DNA of 36,379 nt, from positions 1-36,379 of the forward strand of contig JAKMEK010000011.1 of assembly GCA_022425945.1 (NCBI GenBank), read 5' to 3'. The translations under genes were made by a program, and so were the position numbers. Below the pieces are notes generated by a model. That model was not told where the DNA came from. It saw only the letters and a list, made by a program, of their open reading frames with translations, and did not search any database. Origin of the DNA: Flavobacteriaceae bacterium. GTDB lineage: Bacteria; Bacteroidota; Bacteroidia; Flavobacteriales; Flavobacteriaceae. This document shows, one piece after another, positions 1 through 8,888 of the stretch (positions within the stretch are counted from its first letter, which is position 1; every line of letters begins with the position of its first letter).

Positions 1-34
1 CAGTAAGGCAGACTATTAGCTTTTTGATTTTCAT
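1..34 (-). CDS. N-terminal fragment of a secreted protein (cut by the window edge)
   Basis: An ATG at 32-34 on the minus strand follows directly on the TAA stop of the gene at 35-3307 (TAAATG). The eleven visible codons read MKIKKLIVCLT, a typical start of a signal peptide: basic n-region, then hydrophobic residues. The position makes it the next gene of the SusC/SusD-lipoprotein operon. Nothing about its function can be read here. Related flavobacterial loci with ASPIC/UnbV proteins sometimes continue with a vanadium-dependent haloperoxidase (PAP2-type) gene, but that is only a guess from memory. Confidence 0.55.
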   Translation of the reverse strand, partial: MKIKKLIVCLT

Positions 35-3000
35 TTATTCAGAATACTTAAAAGATTTAATTGAATCGTTGTTTCGTACTACATAAAGGGTGTTGTCGAA
101 AACTTTAAAATCACGGATTTCGCCCTGAACTGAAAACCCTCTCCCATCTTTTACAGACACAAAATTTGAACTGCCATCTTGCTCTAAAAAGACGCCGTGA
201 GAAGCGTCATAAATTCCAACCTCAGGTTTCGTTTTATATAAATTTCCTCCCAACACTATGTCGATATCGCCATCAGCATCAAAATCTCCATGTTCAATTG
301 CATATACTGGGCTTAATTGTGCTTCCATAGGGAGTTCGATAAGCGAGAAATCAAATCCACCCTGATTTTCTAAAACTACAGATGCCAAGTAATTTACTTC
401 TTGAACAAAAGCGGTTTTAAGTTTTTCTTTGTCTAATATGGTTTCAATTGAAGCATTCTTAAACGATTCATAATCGGGAAATTTCTTCTTTAAGCTTTTC
501 ATCTGATCGATCAAATCATGTCGCAAAGCATATGGGAATTCAACTTGATCTGAATCTGAGAAAGTCAATACGCCTTCAACGGACCCATTGGAATCAAAGT
601 CGTTTAGATATAATTTTATTGGATTTGAAACACTTGCTTTGAAGCGACTGTTCTTCCCGTGATTTCCGAGAACCAAGTCTAAGTCTCCATCCTGATCAAA
701 GTCGACTGCCTGCATTCGATTCCACCAACCTTTTTTGTTTTCCAAAGGATGATTCTCTAGTGGACTGAATGTTCCACCTTTATTCTCAAAGAAACGGACG
801 CCCATAAATTCACCAACGACAACCAAGTCAGGATCCTGGTCTTCGTCCAAATCAATAAAAACCGCATCGGTTATCAGACCTAGACTTTGAAAAGTCTTGG
901 TGTTTTCATTACTACTATTCGAATAGTTTCCTTGCCCATCGTTCAACAAGATAAAACCCGATCCAGGAATACCATACGTACCAATTTTAAGGCGCTCTCC
1001 TACAAACAAATCTTGATCCCCATCATTGTCTACATCAGCATTGGTTACAGCGCCTGTACTCATTCTATTTCCATCAAAAGGAAATTTCTGAGGAGAAATG
1101 GAGAAATTACCATTGCCATCATTCAGCAATAATTTGTCGTACAACATATCCGAAAAAACAGAAACTTCTAGACCACCTGAAACTAAATAAACGTCGAGAT
1201 CCTGATCGTTGTCAGCATCAAAAACAAGTGCTTCTGTGTGTTCTGCGTTTTTTAGTCGATCTATGGATTGAATTTTGTGTTTATTCTTTGCGCCTGGTGT
1301 GCTTATAAAAATCTGTGATGCCTTTCCCTTTGCACCAGGAAGAACCCAGTCTTCAATTCCATCGTTATTGAAGTCAGCAATTGCAGCGACAGGGCCTTCA
1401 TTGCTACACATATGGTAGGTTAGTCTTTCTCTGTTGAAATCAACAAAATTATTTTCCTTGTGGACAAAAGGAAGTGGGCTTGCCAATTCAGGCGAAAACA
1501 CCGCTTCTGATGTACGGGCGGCTAAAGGTGTAGCTGCTTCCTTTTCGCTTTCATTAAAAGTAACAATCGAATTTGCCTTAATATTAGACTGCCTAGTAGT
1601 TCCTCCTGTTGGCCATTCGATTTGAATATCAACTGCAGTGGCTTTGCCAATTCCCATATTGATCCTTGGATCCATACTGGACTGAAATCCTCGGATGGGT
1701 TGTTGTTCTACATAAAAGGTTTCTGAGGCTGTTTTTAGGGTGACCTTTGCACCATAGGCATCTGTGTTTTTGTCGGTTCCCTTTAGAATTATTTTAATGA
1801 AATTATTGTTTTCTGCTTTACTCTTGTTTTCATAAACAAAGGCAGGCATATTGACATTGTTTATCACTAAATCTAGATCGCCGTCGTTATCCAAATCACC
1901 ATAGGCGGCTCCATTAGAAAAACTATTTTCTAGTAAGCCCGATTCGGTATAGGTTTCAAAAGAAAACGTTCCTTTATTTCTATAAGCTTGATTGGGTACT
2001 TTTTCACTTGGAATGATATCGATTAGGCGTTTGTAGTCCACTTTATTTTCTGATACGATCGATTTAATCACTTCCTCATTTGAAACATATTGAAGGTAGT
2101 CTTGATTGGTTAGGTCTTGAAAAATTCCATTGGCAATGAAAAGGTCTCGAAATCCATCATTGTCCATATCAAAAAACAAAGCGCCCCAACTCCAATCAGA
2201 AGCTTCAACTCCTGCAAATCGACCAACTTCACTAAAGGTACCATTTGTGTTGTTTCGGTGTAACATGTTTCTTGTAAACTGATGCCCGTAACCGTTCTTT
2301 ACATTATACTGATACTTGTTCCAATCTTCGAAAGTAGTTACTGTTTTTAAACGATTGTAATCGTTTGGAAGCATTTCGGTGACGAACAAATCATTATAGC
2401 CATCGTTATCGATGTCGGCCAAATCGGCTCCCATTGAGGCTCCACTGATGGATTTCATTTGCTCTGTGAGCACTTCTTTAAACGTGCCATCTTTCTGATT
2501 TATATACAAATAATCACGTTCAAAGAAATCGTTAGAAACAAACAGATCGTCCCAACCATCGCGATTAATGTCCCCTGCCGTTATTCCTAATCCAAAGCCA
2601 ATTACACTCCCATAGATTCCAGCTTGTTCGCTTATGTCAACAAAAACTCCATCTCGGTTTTCCATCAGTTTATCCCCGCCCAATGCATCGCGTTTTGGAC
2701 GCTCGTTTCGACGTAAATCAAAACTCCCAATCGCTTGGTAAGAATTATTAAGAAGATATACATCTAGATCTCCATCTTTATCGAAATCGAAAAAAGTTGC
2801 GTGGGTAGAAAAGCCTTGGTCTGCTAAATTATACAGTTGAGCTTGCTCCTTAAAACTGCCATCACCTTGGTTAATGAATAATTCATTTTGCTTATTATCG
2901 CCAACTACATCACCAGAGTTACAAACATATATATCGATTAATCCATCTGCGTTGATATCGACCATAGAAACTCCTGTTGACCAAGCCTTGGATCCACCTA

Positions 3001-3307
3001 CTCCAGCTGTAGCGGTAATGTCTTTAAAAGAAAAACCGCCTTCATTCAAGAAAAGTTTATTTTCCTTTTGATTGGATGTAAAGTAAATATCCATCAAACC
3101 ATCGTTGTTGATGTCACCAATGGCAACACCTCCACCGTTATAGAAGTTACGGTATTTATAAACATTGAACTCGTCTGAATAAGCCAAATCATTGGAGAAC
3201 TCTATCCCAATTTGGTGATTATCCTTGAGTTCAAAAAGCGGAGCATCAGAAACTGTACTACAAGAATAGAGCGCTATGAAGGCAATAAAAAGGGGCCGTA
3301 TTTTCAT
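35..3307 (-). CDS. Large FG-GAP/VCBS-repeat lipoprotein with ASPIC/UnbV domain (paralogue 1)
   Basis: This 1090-residue outer-membrane lipoprotein has a signal peptide ending in the lipobox LYSC (Cys16). Seven calcium-loop motifs of the DxDxDG(x)xD type, starting at residue 65 (DINNDGLMD), form a first FG-GAP/VCBS beta-propeller. An ASPIC/UnbV-like segment follows around residues 500-585 (RGFQSSMDPR, then IEWPTGG). About six more such loops (for example DFNNDGIEDW, DVDNDGDQDLF, DFDADGDIDIV) form a second propeller-like half. The ATG at 3305-3307 begins a good signal peptide, which supports the start. The protein is a paralogue of the product of 3862-7116 and shares strings such as YRNFYNG, NNVNMPAFVYEN and VDFNRERL. 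It lies downstream of susC/susD. The family has no firmly established biochemical role; a surface-exposed binding or scaffold lipoprotein working with the SusCD transporter is my inference. It could also bind a polysaccharide or protein ligand in a calcium-dependent way. Confidence 0.88.
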   Translation of the reverse strand: MKIRPLFIAFIALYSCSTVSDAPLFELKDNHQIGIEFSNDLAYSDEFNVYKYRNFYNGGGVAIGDINNDGLMDIYFTSNQKENKLFLNEGGFSFKDITATAGVGGSKAWSTGVSMVDINADGLIDIYVCNSGDVVGDNKQNELFINQGDGSFKEQAQLYNLADQGFSTHATFFDFDKDGDLDVYLLNNSYQAIGSFDLRRNERPKRDALGGDKLMENRDGVFVDISEQAGIYGSVIGFGLGITAGDINRDGWDDLFVSNDFFERDYLYINQKDGTFKEVLTEQMKSISGASMGADLADIDNDGYNDLFVTEMLPNDYNRLKTVTTFEDWNKYQYNVKNGYGHQFTRNMLHRNNTNGTFSEVGRFAGVEASDWSWGALFFDMDNDGFRDLFIANGIFQDLTNQDYLQYVSNEEVIKSIVSENKVDYKRLIDIIPSEKVPNQAYRNKGTFSFETYTESGLLENSFSNGAAYGDLDNDGDLDLVINNVNMPAFVYENKSKAENNNFIKIILKGTDKNTDAYGAKVTLKTASETFYVEQQPIRGFQSSMDPRINMGIGKATAVDIQIEWPTGGTTRQSNIKANSIVTFNESEKEAATPLAARTSEAVFSPELASPLPFVHKENNFVDFNRERLTYHMCSNEGPVAAIADFNNDGIEDWVLPGAKGKASQIFISTPGAKNKHKIQSIDRLKNAEHTEALVFDADNDQDLDVYLVSGGLEVSVFSDMLYDKLLLNDGNGNFSISPQKFPFDGNRMSTGAVTNADVDNDGDQDLFVGERLKIGTYGIPGSGFILLNDGQGNYSNSSNENTKTFQSLGLITDAVFIDLDEDQDPDLVVVGEFMGVRFFENKGGTFSPLENHPLENKKGWWNRMQAVDFDQDGDLDLVLGNHGKNSRFKASVSNPIKLYLNDFDSNGSVEGVLTFSDSDQVEFPYALRHDLIDQMKSLKKKFPDYESFKNASIETILDKEKLKTAFVQEVNYLASVVLENQGGFDFSLIELPMEAQLSPVYAIEHGDFDADGDIDIVLGGNLYKTKPEVGIYDASHGVFLEQDGSSNFVSVKDGRGFSVQGEIRDFKVFDNTLYVVRNNDSIKSFKYSE

Positions 3308-3311
3308 TTAA

Positions 3312-3896
3312 TTAGGGATTTATTTGTTCGATTCGGACACCAATTTGTCGGTCATCAATTTTAAAGAGTTTAAACTTCAAATTTGCTTCTATTTTATAGG
3401 ACGCAAATACGTCTTCTATTTTAAGGTCTACATCTTTAAATTCGTTGCCTGGAAACCATTTCATCAGAGTGTCTTCAATGGCTTCTTTCAAAACTTCTGA
3501 CTGATATTCCTTAGCCCAAGGCGACCATCCAGTATAAGAAAACTCCATTTTCATTCCGGTCATTTTATCGTATTCATCAAAAATCCCAAAGAAAAGCATA
3601 TCGATGCGCTTTCCCTTTTCATCCTTAGGTTCCATATAATGTCGGGCATATTCATTCCCGGGGCCTTGGGTTATAACTCCAGTTTTATTGAGGGCCCAAC
3701 AACGTTCATAAAAATCTTTTTTAGAGTTTCCTAACTTCAAACCAAAAGGCATTGAATCAATTGTAATCCCACGTGCCAGCTCTTTCTTTATTGTTTTCTC
3801 ATAACTGTTCGAATTACATCCAATCATTAAGGAAAGTAGCAATAGTATAAGTGAAAAGGGTTTAATCGATTGTTTCATAGAATTCAAGTTCTTCAT
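3312..3896 (-). CDS. Small lipoprotein of unknown function
   Basis: I do not recognise a family for this 194-residue protein. The N-terminus is a clear type II signal peptide: a basic n-region (MKQSIKPF), a run of leucines and a lipobox MIGC. The mature part is mixed alpha/beta in appearance and moderately charged, with no membrane segment and no conserved catalytic motif that I can see. Two ATG starts are possible. The one at 3894-3896 has an A-rich upstream stretch (CAAAAAATA) typical of Bacteroidota starts. The one at 3876-3878 gives a tighter signal peptide. An upstream in-frame TTG at 3908 is unlikely. Either ATG lies inside the end of the upstream gene (stop at 3862-3864), so the two are translationally coupled. 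The gene sits between two giant paralogous lipoproteins and ends 4 bases before the second, so it probably acts with them at the outer membrane. Confidence 0.8.
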   Translation of the reverse strand: MKNLNSMKQSIKPFSLILLLLSLMIGCNSNSYEKTIKKELARGITIDSMPFGLKLGNSKKDFYERCWALNKTGVITQGPGNEYARHYMEPKDEKGKRIDMLFFGIFDEYDKMTGMKMEFSYTGWSPWAKEYQSEVLKEAIEDTLMKWFPGNEFKDVDLKIEDVFASYKIEANLKFKLFKIDDRQIGVRIEQINP

Positions 3897-6800
3897 TATT
3901 TTTTGCAAATATATAAAGTCGTTTATTAATCTTTTTCAAGGGTTTAATTGAACGTATTTGACCTTTTATGTTTAGGAGATTTTTCTTTTTAAACTCGAGT
4001 TCACCTTTATTCAAATTTCCTAACACAAGTAATCCACTCGAAGCGTCATGACGTCCATACTGAGGTTTTACGTTATATTGATTTCCTCCAAAAAGAATAT
4101 CCTCAGTACCGTCTTCATTTACATCGGAAACCTGGATGGCATAAACAGAGGAGTATTGTGCCTCTGGAGGTAATGCTATCGTTTCAAAGCCTTCATCCTT
4201 GCGTAAAAAAACTGCCGTTTTTCGAGAATCCATTTCCATTTGTAGTGCACTGTTGATGTTTGCTTCTCCTAAAATTTCTGATATACTTCGTTTCCCGTAA
4301 TCTTCGTAATAAACCATGTTCTTTTTTAATCCAGGAATTTGAGCAATTAACTCGTCTTTATCTAAAACAGGTACATAAGCTTCTCCTCTTTTGAAACAAA
4401 TGATTTGCTCAGCAGAGCCGTTAGAATCAAAATCAGCTACAAACATTTTCATTCCTTCTTCAAAAAAATTATTTTCTCCGATATTCCCAGCGATTAAATC
4501 TTCTTTGCCATCACCATCGACATCTGCAATTTCAAGGACGTTCCAAAGCCCTTTTGTTTTTTCTAGTCCCTTTGGTTTGATCTCTGAAAACACGCCTTTA
4601 AGGTTCAAGAAAACGCGTATGGACATCCACTCACCAACAACAACCAAATCAGGCCATTCGTCTCCGTTATAATCCATCCATTGAGCATCTGTAATGACAC
4701 CTAGATTCTTTAACGCTGGCTGCGGAACTTCTACAAAATTTCCTTTCCCATCAGACTGAAATAAAAAACCATCTCCTAGCGTTCCATAAATCATTTCTTT
4801 AAACTGCTCACCGATGAAAATATCATCGTAACCATCTAGATTAAAATCTTTCGTTGCAACAGCTCCAGAACTTATGGATCGATCCAATCCTATTGCTCCT
4901 TTTTTATAATAGAATTGTCCATCGATATTTTCATAAAATGCATCGTCTAGAAGAGGAGAGAATTTTGAATACGCCCTACCTCCGTGAGTTAAAACTAAGT
5001 CTAAATCGCCATCGTTATCAGGATCAAAAAATGCTGCATCTACTACTTCCGAACGCTTTGTCTTTTCAAAGGGATCAGCAACAACAGCGTATCCACCGTC
5101 AGAATTTGAGAGCTGCAATACTGCAGTTTGATTTTTTGCTCCTCCAACAAATACATCATCTATTCCATCATTATTAATATCTGCAACTGCAAGAGCAGGG
5201 CCCAAATTACTGCTCATTTGCGGAACCAACCGTTCGCGATTGAAGTCGACATAATTGTTCTCATTGTGCTTATAGGTAAAGGCTTTTACTTGTGTAAAAA
5301 CTTGTTTTTCTTTTGCACTCGAAATAGGTCGGTAGATATTTCTGCTTTCACTTGGAGATAATGTGTGCAATTTATTTGACGCTAGATCAAAAAAAGTTTC
5401 AGCAGTTCCATCTGGCCAAATAACTTGTAAACTATCTACATGTTTTTGGTTTCCAATTCCAAGGTGCAGTCGGTGAGGAACCGATGACTGGAACCCTTTG
5501 GAAGGAAAGTGTTCTGCGACCTGAGGAGGACTTGATTGCACATACGCGATGATTTTTGTGCCAATAAGGGAAGTATTTTGGGTGGTCGATTTAAATTGTA
5601 CTTGTAAACTTCTGTTAACTAAAGTATCTAGGGTATTCTCATAAACAAAAGCAGGCATATTGACATTATTAATGATCAAATCCAAATCACCATCATTGTC
5701 TAAATCTGCATAAGCACTTCCGTTGCTAAAAGTAGGTTCCTCAAATCCCCATGCCGATTCCATATCAGTAAAACGAAAATCACCTTCATTTTTGAATGCC
5801 TTATTGGCAACAGCTTTAGAAGGCATGATGTCAATAAGATTTTTGATCACTTGATCATCGTTCTTAATCATCGTCCGGACTGACTCTTCATTTGCCATAT
5901 GATTGAGGTAATCCCGATCAAGAAGGTCTTTGTATGTCCCATTAGAAATAAAAACATCTTTTAGACCATCGTTGTCCATATCAAAGATTAGGGAAGCCCA
6001 ACTCCATTCTGTAGCTGCGAGATCAGACATTCTACTGATTTCAAAAAATCCAGCTTCTGTATTGCGTTGAAGTGCATTTCTTGGAAATTGATGGTAGTAT
6101 CCGTTATTAATTTGAAGCTGATATTTATCCCAAGAATCGTAAATAGCCTTGGTTTTTTTTCGCTCCAGACTTGCAGGCAACATCTCTGTTACAATCAAAT
6201 CGCTTCTTAAGTCATTGTCTAAGTCGGCAGCATCTGCACCCATAGAGCCTTTAGAGAGTGCTGTAAAATGCTCTTCAACTTGTTCTGTAAAACCGCCCTT
6301 TTGATTATTTAAATAATAGTAATCACGTTCAAAAAAATCATTCGAAATAAAAAGATCAGGCCAAGCGTCGTTATTAAAATCACTTAGCGTTATTCCTAAT
6401 CCAAACCCTATGGCGCTTGAATAAATATTCGCCTCCGCAGAATTGTCTGTAAAAACCCCATTATCATTAATCAAGAATTTATTTCCGTTGTTGTTGGCAT
6501 CTGGTATTGTTCGCTGATCTTTTATTAAATCATAGCCTCCAACTGAACGAATGGAATTGTTAAGTAAATAACAGTCTAAGTCTCCATCACGATCAGCATC
6601 AAAAAATGCAGCCTGAACTGATAGTCCAGTTATATCTAAACCGTAAGCTTTTGAAGATTCTGTAAACGTTAAATCGCCATTGTTTATGAAAAGTTCGTTA
6701 TTCCGATGAGCACCACCAGGTTTCCCGGATTTACAAACATATAGGTCTAAAAATCCATCGTGATTAAGGTCAACAAAAGTCGATCCTGAGGACCAAACTT

Positions 6801-7116
6801 TTTCACAACCCACAGCCGCTGATTGTGTAATGTCTTTGAACTTAAAATCACCCAGGTTTAGGTAGAGTTTGTTTCCAACAATATTCCCAGTAAAGAATAG
6901 ATCTAAAAGGCCATCATTATTAATATCGCCTACTGCAACACCAGCACCATTATAAAAATTTCTATAGGTATAGGGATTGAATTCTTCTGTGTAGGTTAAT
7001 TTATTTGTAAAATCAATTCCAGTATGATTGGAAGTTTTTTTTATAAATAAAGCTCCTGAATTTGAGGTGCAACCCATGCAAAAAAGAAAGAGTAAAGACA
7101 CTATGAAGCAGCGCAT
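3862..7116 (-). CDS. Large FG-GAP/VCBS-repeat lipoprotein with ASPIC/UnbV domain (paralogue 2)
   Basis: About 1084 residues from the chosen start, this is the operon-proximal copy of the two giant lipoproteins. I prefer the ATG at 7114-7116: it gives a compact signal peptide (MRCFIVSLLFLF) with lipobox CMGC, and an A-rich AAAAAAATA stretch precedes it. The in-frame ATG at 7155 lies in the loop of the terminator-like hairpin and would lengthen the n-region awkwardly. Calcium-loop motifs recur through the protein (DINNDGLLDLF, DLNHDGFLDLY, DADRDGDLD, DMDNDGLKDVF, DLDNDGDLDL in the first half; DINNDGIDDVF, DPDNDGDLDL, DVDGDGKEDL, DVNEDGTEDI in the second). An ASPIC/UnbV-like segment lies at roughly residues 500-590 (KGFQSSVPHR, VIWPDGTAE). 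Some loops are degenerate, such as DFNNDAWPD and DLDNDLRSD. By position it belongs to the SusCD locus. The role is unproven; a surface calcium-stabilised propeller that binds substrate is inferred. Confidence 0.87.
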   Translation of the reverse strand: MRCFIVSLLFLFCMGCTSNSGALFIKKTSNHTGIDFTNKLTYTEEFNPYTYRNFYNGAGVAVGDINNDGLLDLFFTGNIVGNKLYLNLGDFKFKDITQSAAVGCEKVWSSGSTFVDLNHDGFLDLYVCKSGKPGGAHRNNELFINNGDLTFTESSKAYGLDITGLSVQAAFFDADRDGDLDCYLLNNSIRSVGGYDLIKDQRTIPDANNNGNKFLINDNGVFTDNSAEANIYSSAIGFGLGITLSDFNNDAWPDLFISNDFFERDYYYLNNQKGGFTEQVEEHFTALSKGSMGADAADLDNDLRSDLIVTEMLPASLERKKTKAIYDSWDKYQLQINNGYYHQFPRNALQRNTEAGFFEISRMSDLAATEWSWASLIFDMDNDGLKDVFISNGTYKDLLDRDYLNHMANEESVRTMIKNDDQVIKNLIDIMPSKAVANKAFKNEGDFRFTDMESAWGFEEPTFSNGSAYADLDNDGDLDLIINNVNMPAFVYENTLDTLVNRSLQVQFKSTTQNTSLIGTKIIAYVQSSPPQVAEHFPSKGFQSSVPHRLHLGIGNQKHVDSLQVIWPDGTAETFFDLASNKLHTLSPSESRNIYRPISSAKEKQVFTQVKAFTYKHNENNYVDFNRERLVPQMSSNLGPALAVADINNDGIDDVFVGGAKNQTAVLQLSNSDGGYAVVADPFEKTKRSEVVDAAFFDPDNDGDLDLVLTHGGRAYSKFSPLLDDAFYENIDGQFYYKKGAIGLDRSISSGAVATKDFNLDGYDDIFIGEQFKEMIYGTLGDGFLFQSDGKGNFVEVPQPALKNLGVITDAQWMDYNGDEWPDLVVVGEWMSIRVFLNLKGVFSEIKPKGLEKTKGLWNVLEIADVDGDGKEDLIAGNIGENNFFEEGMKMFVADFDSNGSAEQIICFKRGEAYVPVLDKDELIAQIPGLKKNMVYYEDYGKRSISEILGEANINSALQMEMDSRKTAVFLRKDEGFETIALPPEAQYSSVYAIQVSDVNEDGTEDILFGGNQYNVKPQYGRHDASSGLLVLGNLNKGELEFKKKNLLNIKGQIRSIKPLKKINKRLYIFAKNNEELEFYETID

Positions 7117-7137
7117 TATTTTTTTGAATAAAGTAAT

Positions 7138-7175
7138 AAAAAAAAGGTTACCCATGATACATGCGTAACCTTTTT
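7138..7175 (-). terminator. Strong hairpin with U-tract after susD (terminator or attenuator)
   Basis: A perfect 11-bp inverted repeat (AAAAAGGTTAC at 7141-7151, GTAACCTTTTT at 7165-7175) encloses a 13-base loop that can itself pair (CATG/CATG). On the minus strand the second arm runs into eight consecutive T residues. It begins 20 bases after the susD stop and 22 bases before the ATG chosen for the large lipoprotein gene. It has the form of an intrinsic terminator. No separate promoter for the downstream lipoprotein genes is evident, so partial read-through is the simplest reading. Confidence 0.75.
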
Positions 7176-7194
7176 AAAAATTTTAACTAAAAAC

Positions 7195-8871
7195 TTAGTA
7201 CCCTGAATTTTGAATTAATGATCCTTCAGATGCATTAATGGCATCTAATGGAATTGGCATTAGGTTCTTAAATGCAGGTGAATTAACAGAACCCGTTCCT
7301 GAGTCAGTACCAGCTCTCCATCTGTTGAAACGGATTTGGTCTGTTCTACGGCTAGATTCTTGGAACATCTCTCTTCCTCTTTCTGCTAAGAAAGAATCTG
7401 CATCGATGGATGTTAAATCTGCAGCTCCTGCTCTTCGTCTGATGATATTAACATCATCAAGAGCCAAACTCCAATTGGAGTTCAAACGAGCATTAGCTTC
7501 TGCACGAACAAGGTACATATCTCCTAAACGAATGATCGGATAATCATTTGACATATTATCACGACCAAATTGTTTCATACTGAACTTCCCTAAACGAGCT
7601 CCAGCTTCACGTGTTCCGTTTGGATAAATTCCACCGGTATTAGCAGCGGTGTAGTTTAACAATATATCTGGATCGTCAGCAGCATAATCATTTAAGTTTA
7701 AACCATTAAAATCTGTTTGTTCACCTTCTATAAAGTTAGATTCTTTACGTTTGTCAGAATCGTCATACGAGTTATAGAACTCTTCTAAAGATGCGTATCC
7801 ATTCCATGGTTGCGCAGTAAAGTTCCATGTAAATTGACTACCATAATGTAAAGTCATCATCGAGAAATTCATTCCTCCTGCAGTCACATCATCATACTCA
7901 ATACTCCAGATAAATTCCGGATTAGATTCGTTATTAGCGGCAAACATTGCTGCGTAACCTTCTAATTCCTCATAGGTATAAATATTACCTTCTTCACGAT
8001 CTGGCACAGAGTTAGGGTTTAACCTTCCTAGGTTAGGAACACTGAAATTTGAAGTTCGTCCGGCTGAAGCTACAGAATAGGATTCTGCAGTTGCAAGTGA
8101 GTACATTGTTCCATTCTCTACTACATAATCAGCTGCTGCATGGGCTGCCTCCCACATTGCAGTTCCAGTATAAACCTCGGCATTTAAATACAATTTAGAT
8201 AATAATCCCATTGCACCAAATTCACTTACACGGTAAGGGTTTTGATTTGAACCAAAACTTGCTGGAGCGTCACCAGCAATGATGCCAGCACGAGTTAGCC
8301 CTAAAGCAGCTAGTAATTCACTTTCAACAAAATCAAATACTTCGCTACGTGAAGATTGAGCAACATCGGTATTTGGAGCAACAACAAGTTTTACACCTCC
8401 ATAGATGTCGAGTAATCTTTGGTAGAAAAATGCGCGTAAAACACGTAGTTGCTTTCCACCATCAGCATCTGGGCTAGCTGCCAAAGCTTCGTTGATTGCA
8501 TTAATCGCTCCGTATTGTGCATTCCAAGTGTTTGTGATAAATGCGTTATTGGCAAGGAAATTATGTTTGTGAAGATCAATCAAGATTCCTCCATCGTACC
8601 AGTCACCTCCTTTTGTTGCAATCCAAGCTTCATCACTTGATAATGTTTGAAGGCTAAAAATACCTCCATGACCAGCAGAACCATCTCTTAATTTTGAGTA
8701 TGGACCTCCTAATGCATCACTAGAACCTCCAGCTGCACCAGAGGTGGCGGCAGGATTTTGTTCTGAGTAAGCTTCTGTTATTTCGCCGACTAGCACCTCG
8801 TCGAGGTCAGTACAAGCGTAAAAAGACACGCATGCTCCTAAGATTAGCGATAGTGTTTTTAAACTTTTCAT
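7195..8871 (-). CDS. SusD/RagB-family nutrient-binding outer-membrane lipoprotein
   Basis: This 558-residue SusD homologue is the surface lid that binds substrate and hands it to the SusC channel. It has a lipoprotein signal with lipobox FYAC (Cys20). The helical TPR-like body and the family's conserved C-terminal pattern are visible: YPIIRLGDMYLVRAEANARL, a DDVNIIRRRAGA segment, a following ERGREMFQES and a final MPIPLDAINAS. The length is normal for the family. The gene starts 17 bases after the susC stop, the usual tight susC-susD pairing. Family members bind glycans or peptides; no enzyme gene in the window hints at which, so no substrate is assigned. It is probably controlled with susC by the divergent LacI regulator. 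Confidence 0.96.
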   Translation of the reverse strand: MKSLKTLSLILGACVSFYACTDLDEVLVGEITEAYSEQNPAATSGAAGGSSDALGGPYSKLRDGSAGHGGIFSLQTLSSDEAWIATKGGDWYDGGILIDLHKHNFLANNAFITNTWNAQYGAINAINEALAASPDADGGKQLRVLRAFFYQRLLDIYGGVKLVVAPNTDVAQSSRSEVFDFVESELLAALGLTRAGIIAGDAPASFGSNQNPYRVSEFGAMGLLSKLYLNAEVYTGTAMWEAAHAAADYVVENGTMYSLATAESYSVASAGRTSNFSVPNLGRLNPNSVPDREEGNIYTYEELEGYAAMFAANNESNPEFIWSIEYDDVTAGGMNFSMMTLHYGSQFTWNFTAQPWNGYASLEEFYNSYDDSDKRKESNFIEGEQTDFNGLNLNDYAADDPDILLNYTAANTGGIYPNGTREAGARLGKFSMKQFGRDNMSNDYPIIRLGDMYLVRAEANARLNSNWSLALDDVNIIRRRAGAADLTSIDADSFLAERGREMFQESSRRTDQIRFNRWRAGTDSGTGSVNSPAFKNLMPIPLDAINASEGSLIQNSGY

Positions 8872-8888
8872 ATTATTATTATTTAAAA

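Noticed and set aside
3897-3908. Upstream TTG start for the small lipoprotein
   Set aside because: It would lengthen the signal n-region and deepen the overlap with the preceding gene; two ATG codons downstream fit better.
7117-7155. ATG at 7153-7155 as start of the large lipoprotein
   Set aside because: The codon lies in the loop of a terminator-like hairpin and adds 13 residues before a normal lipoprotein signal starting at 7116.
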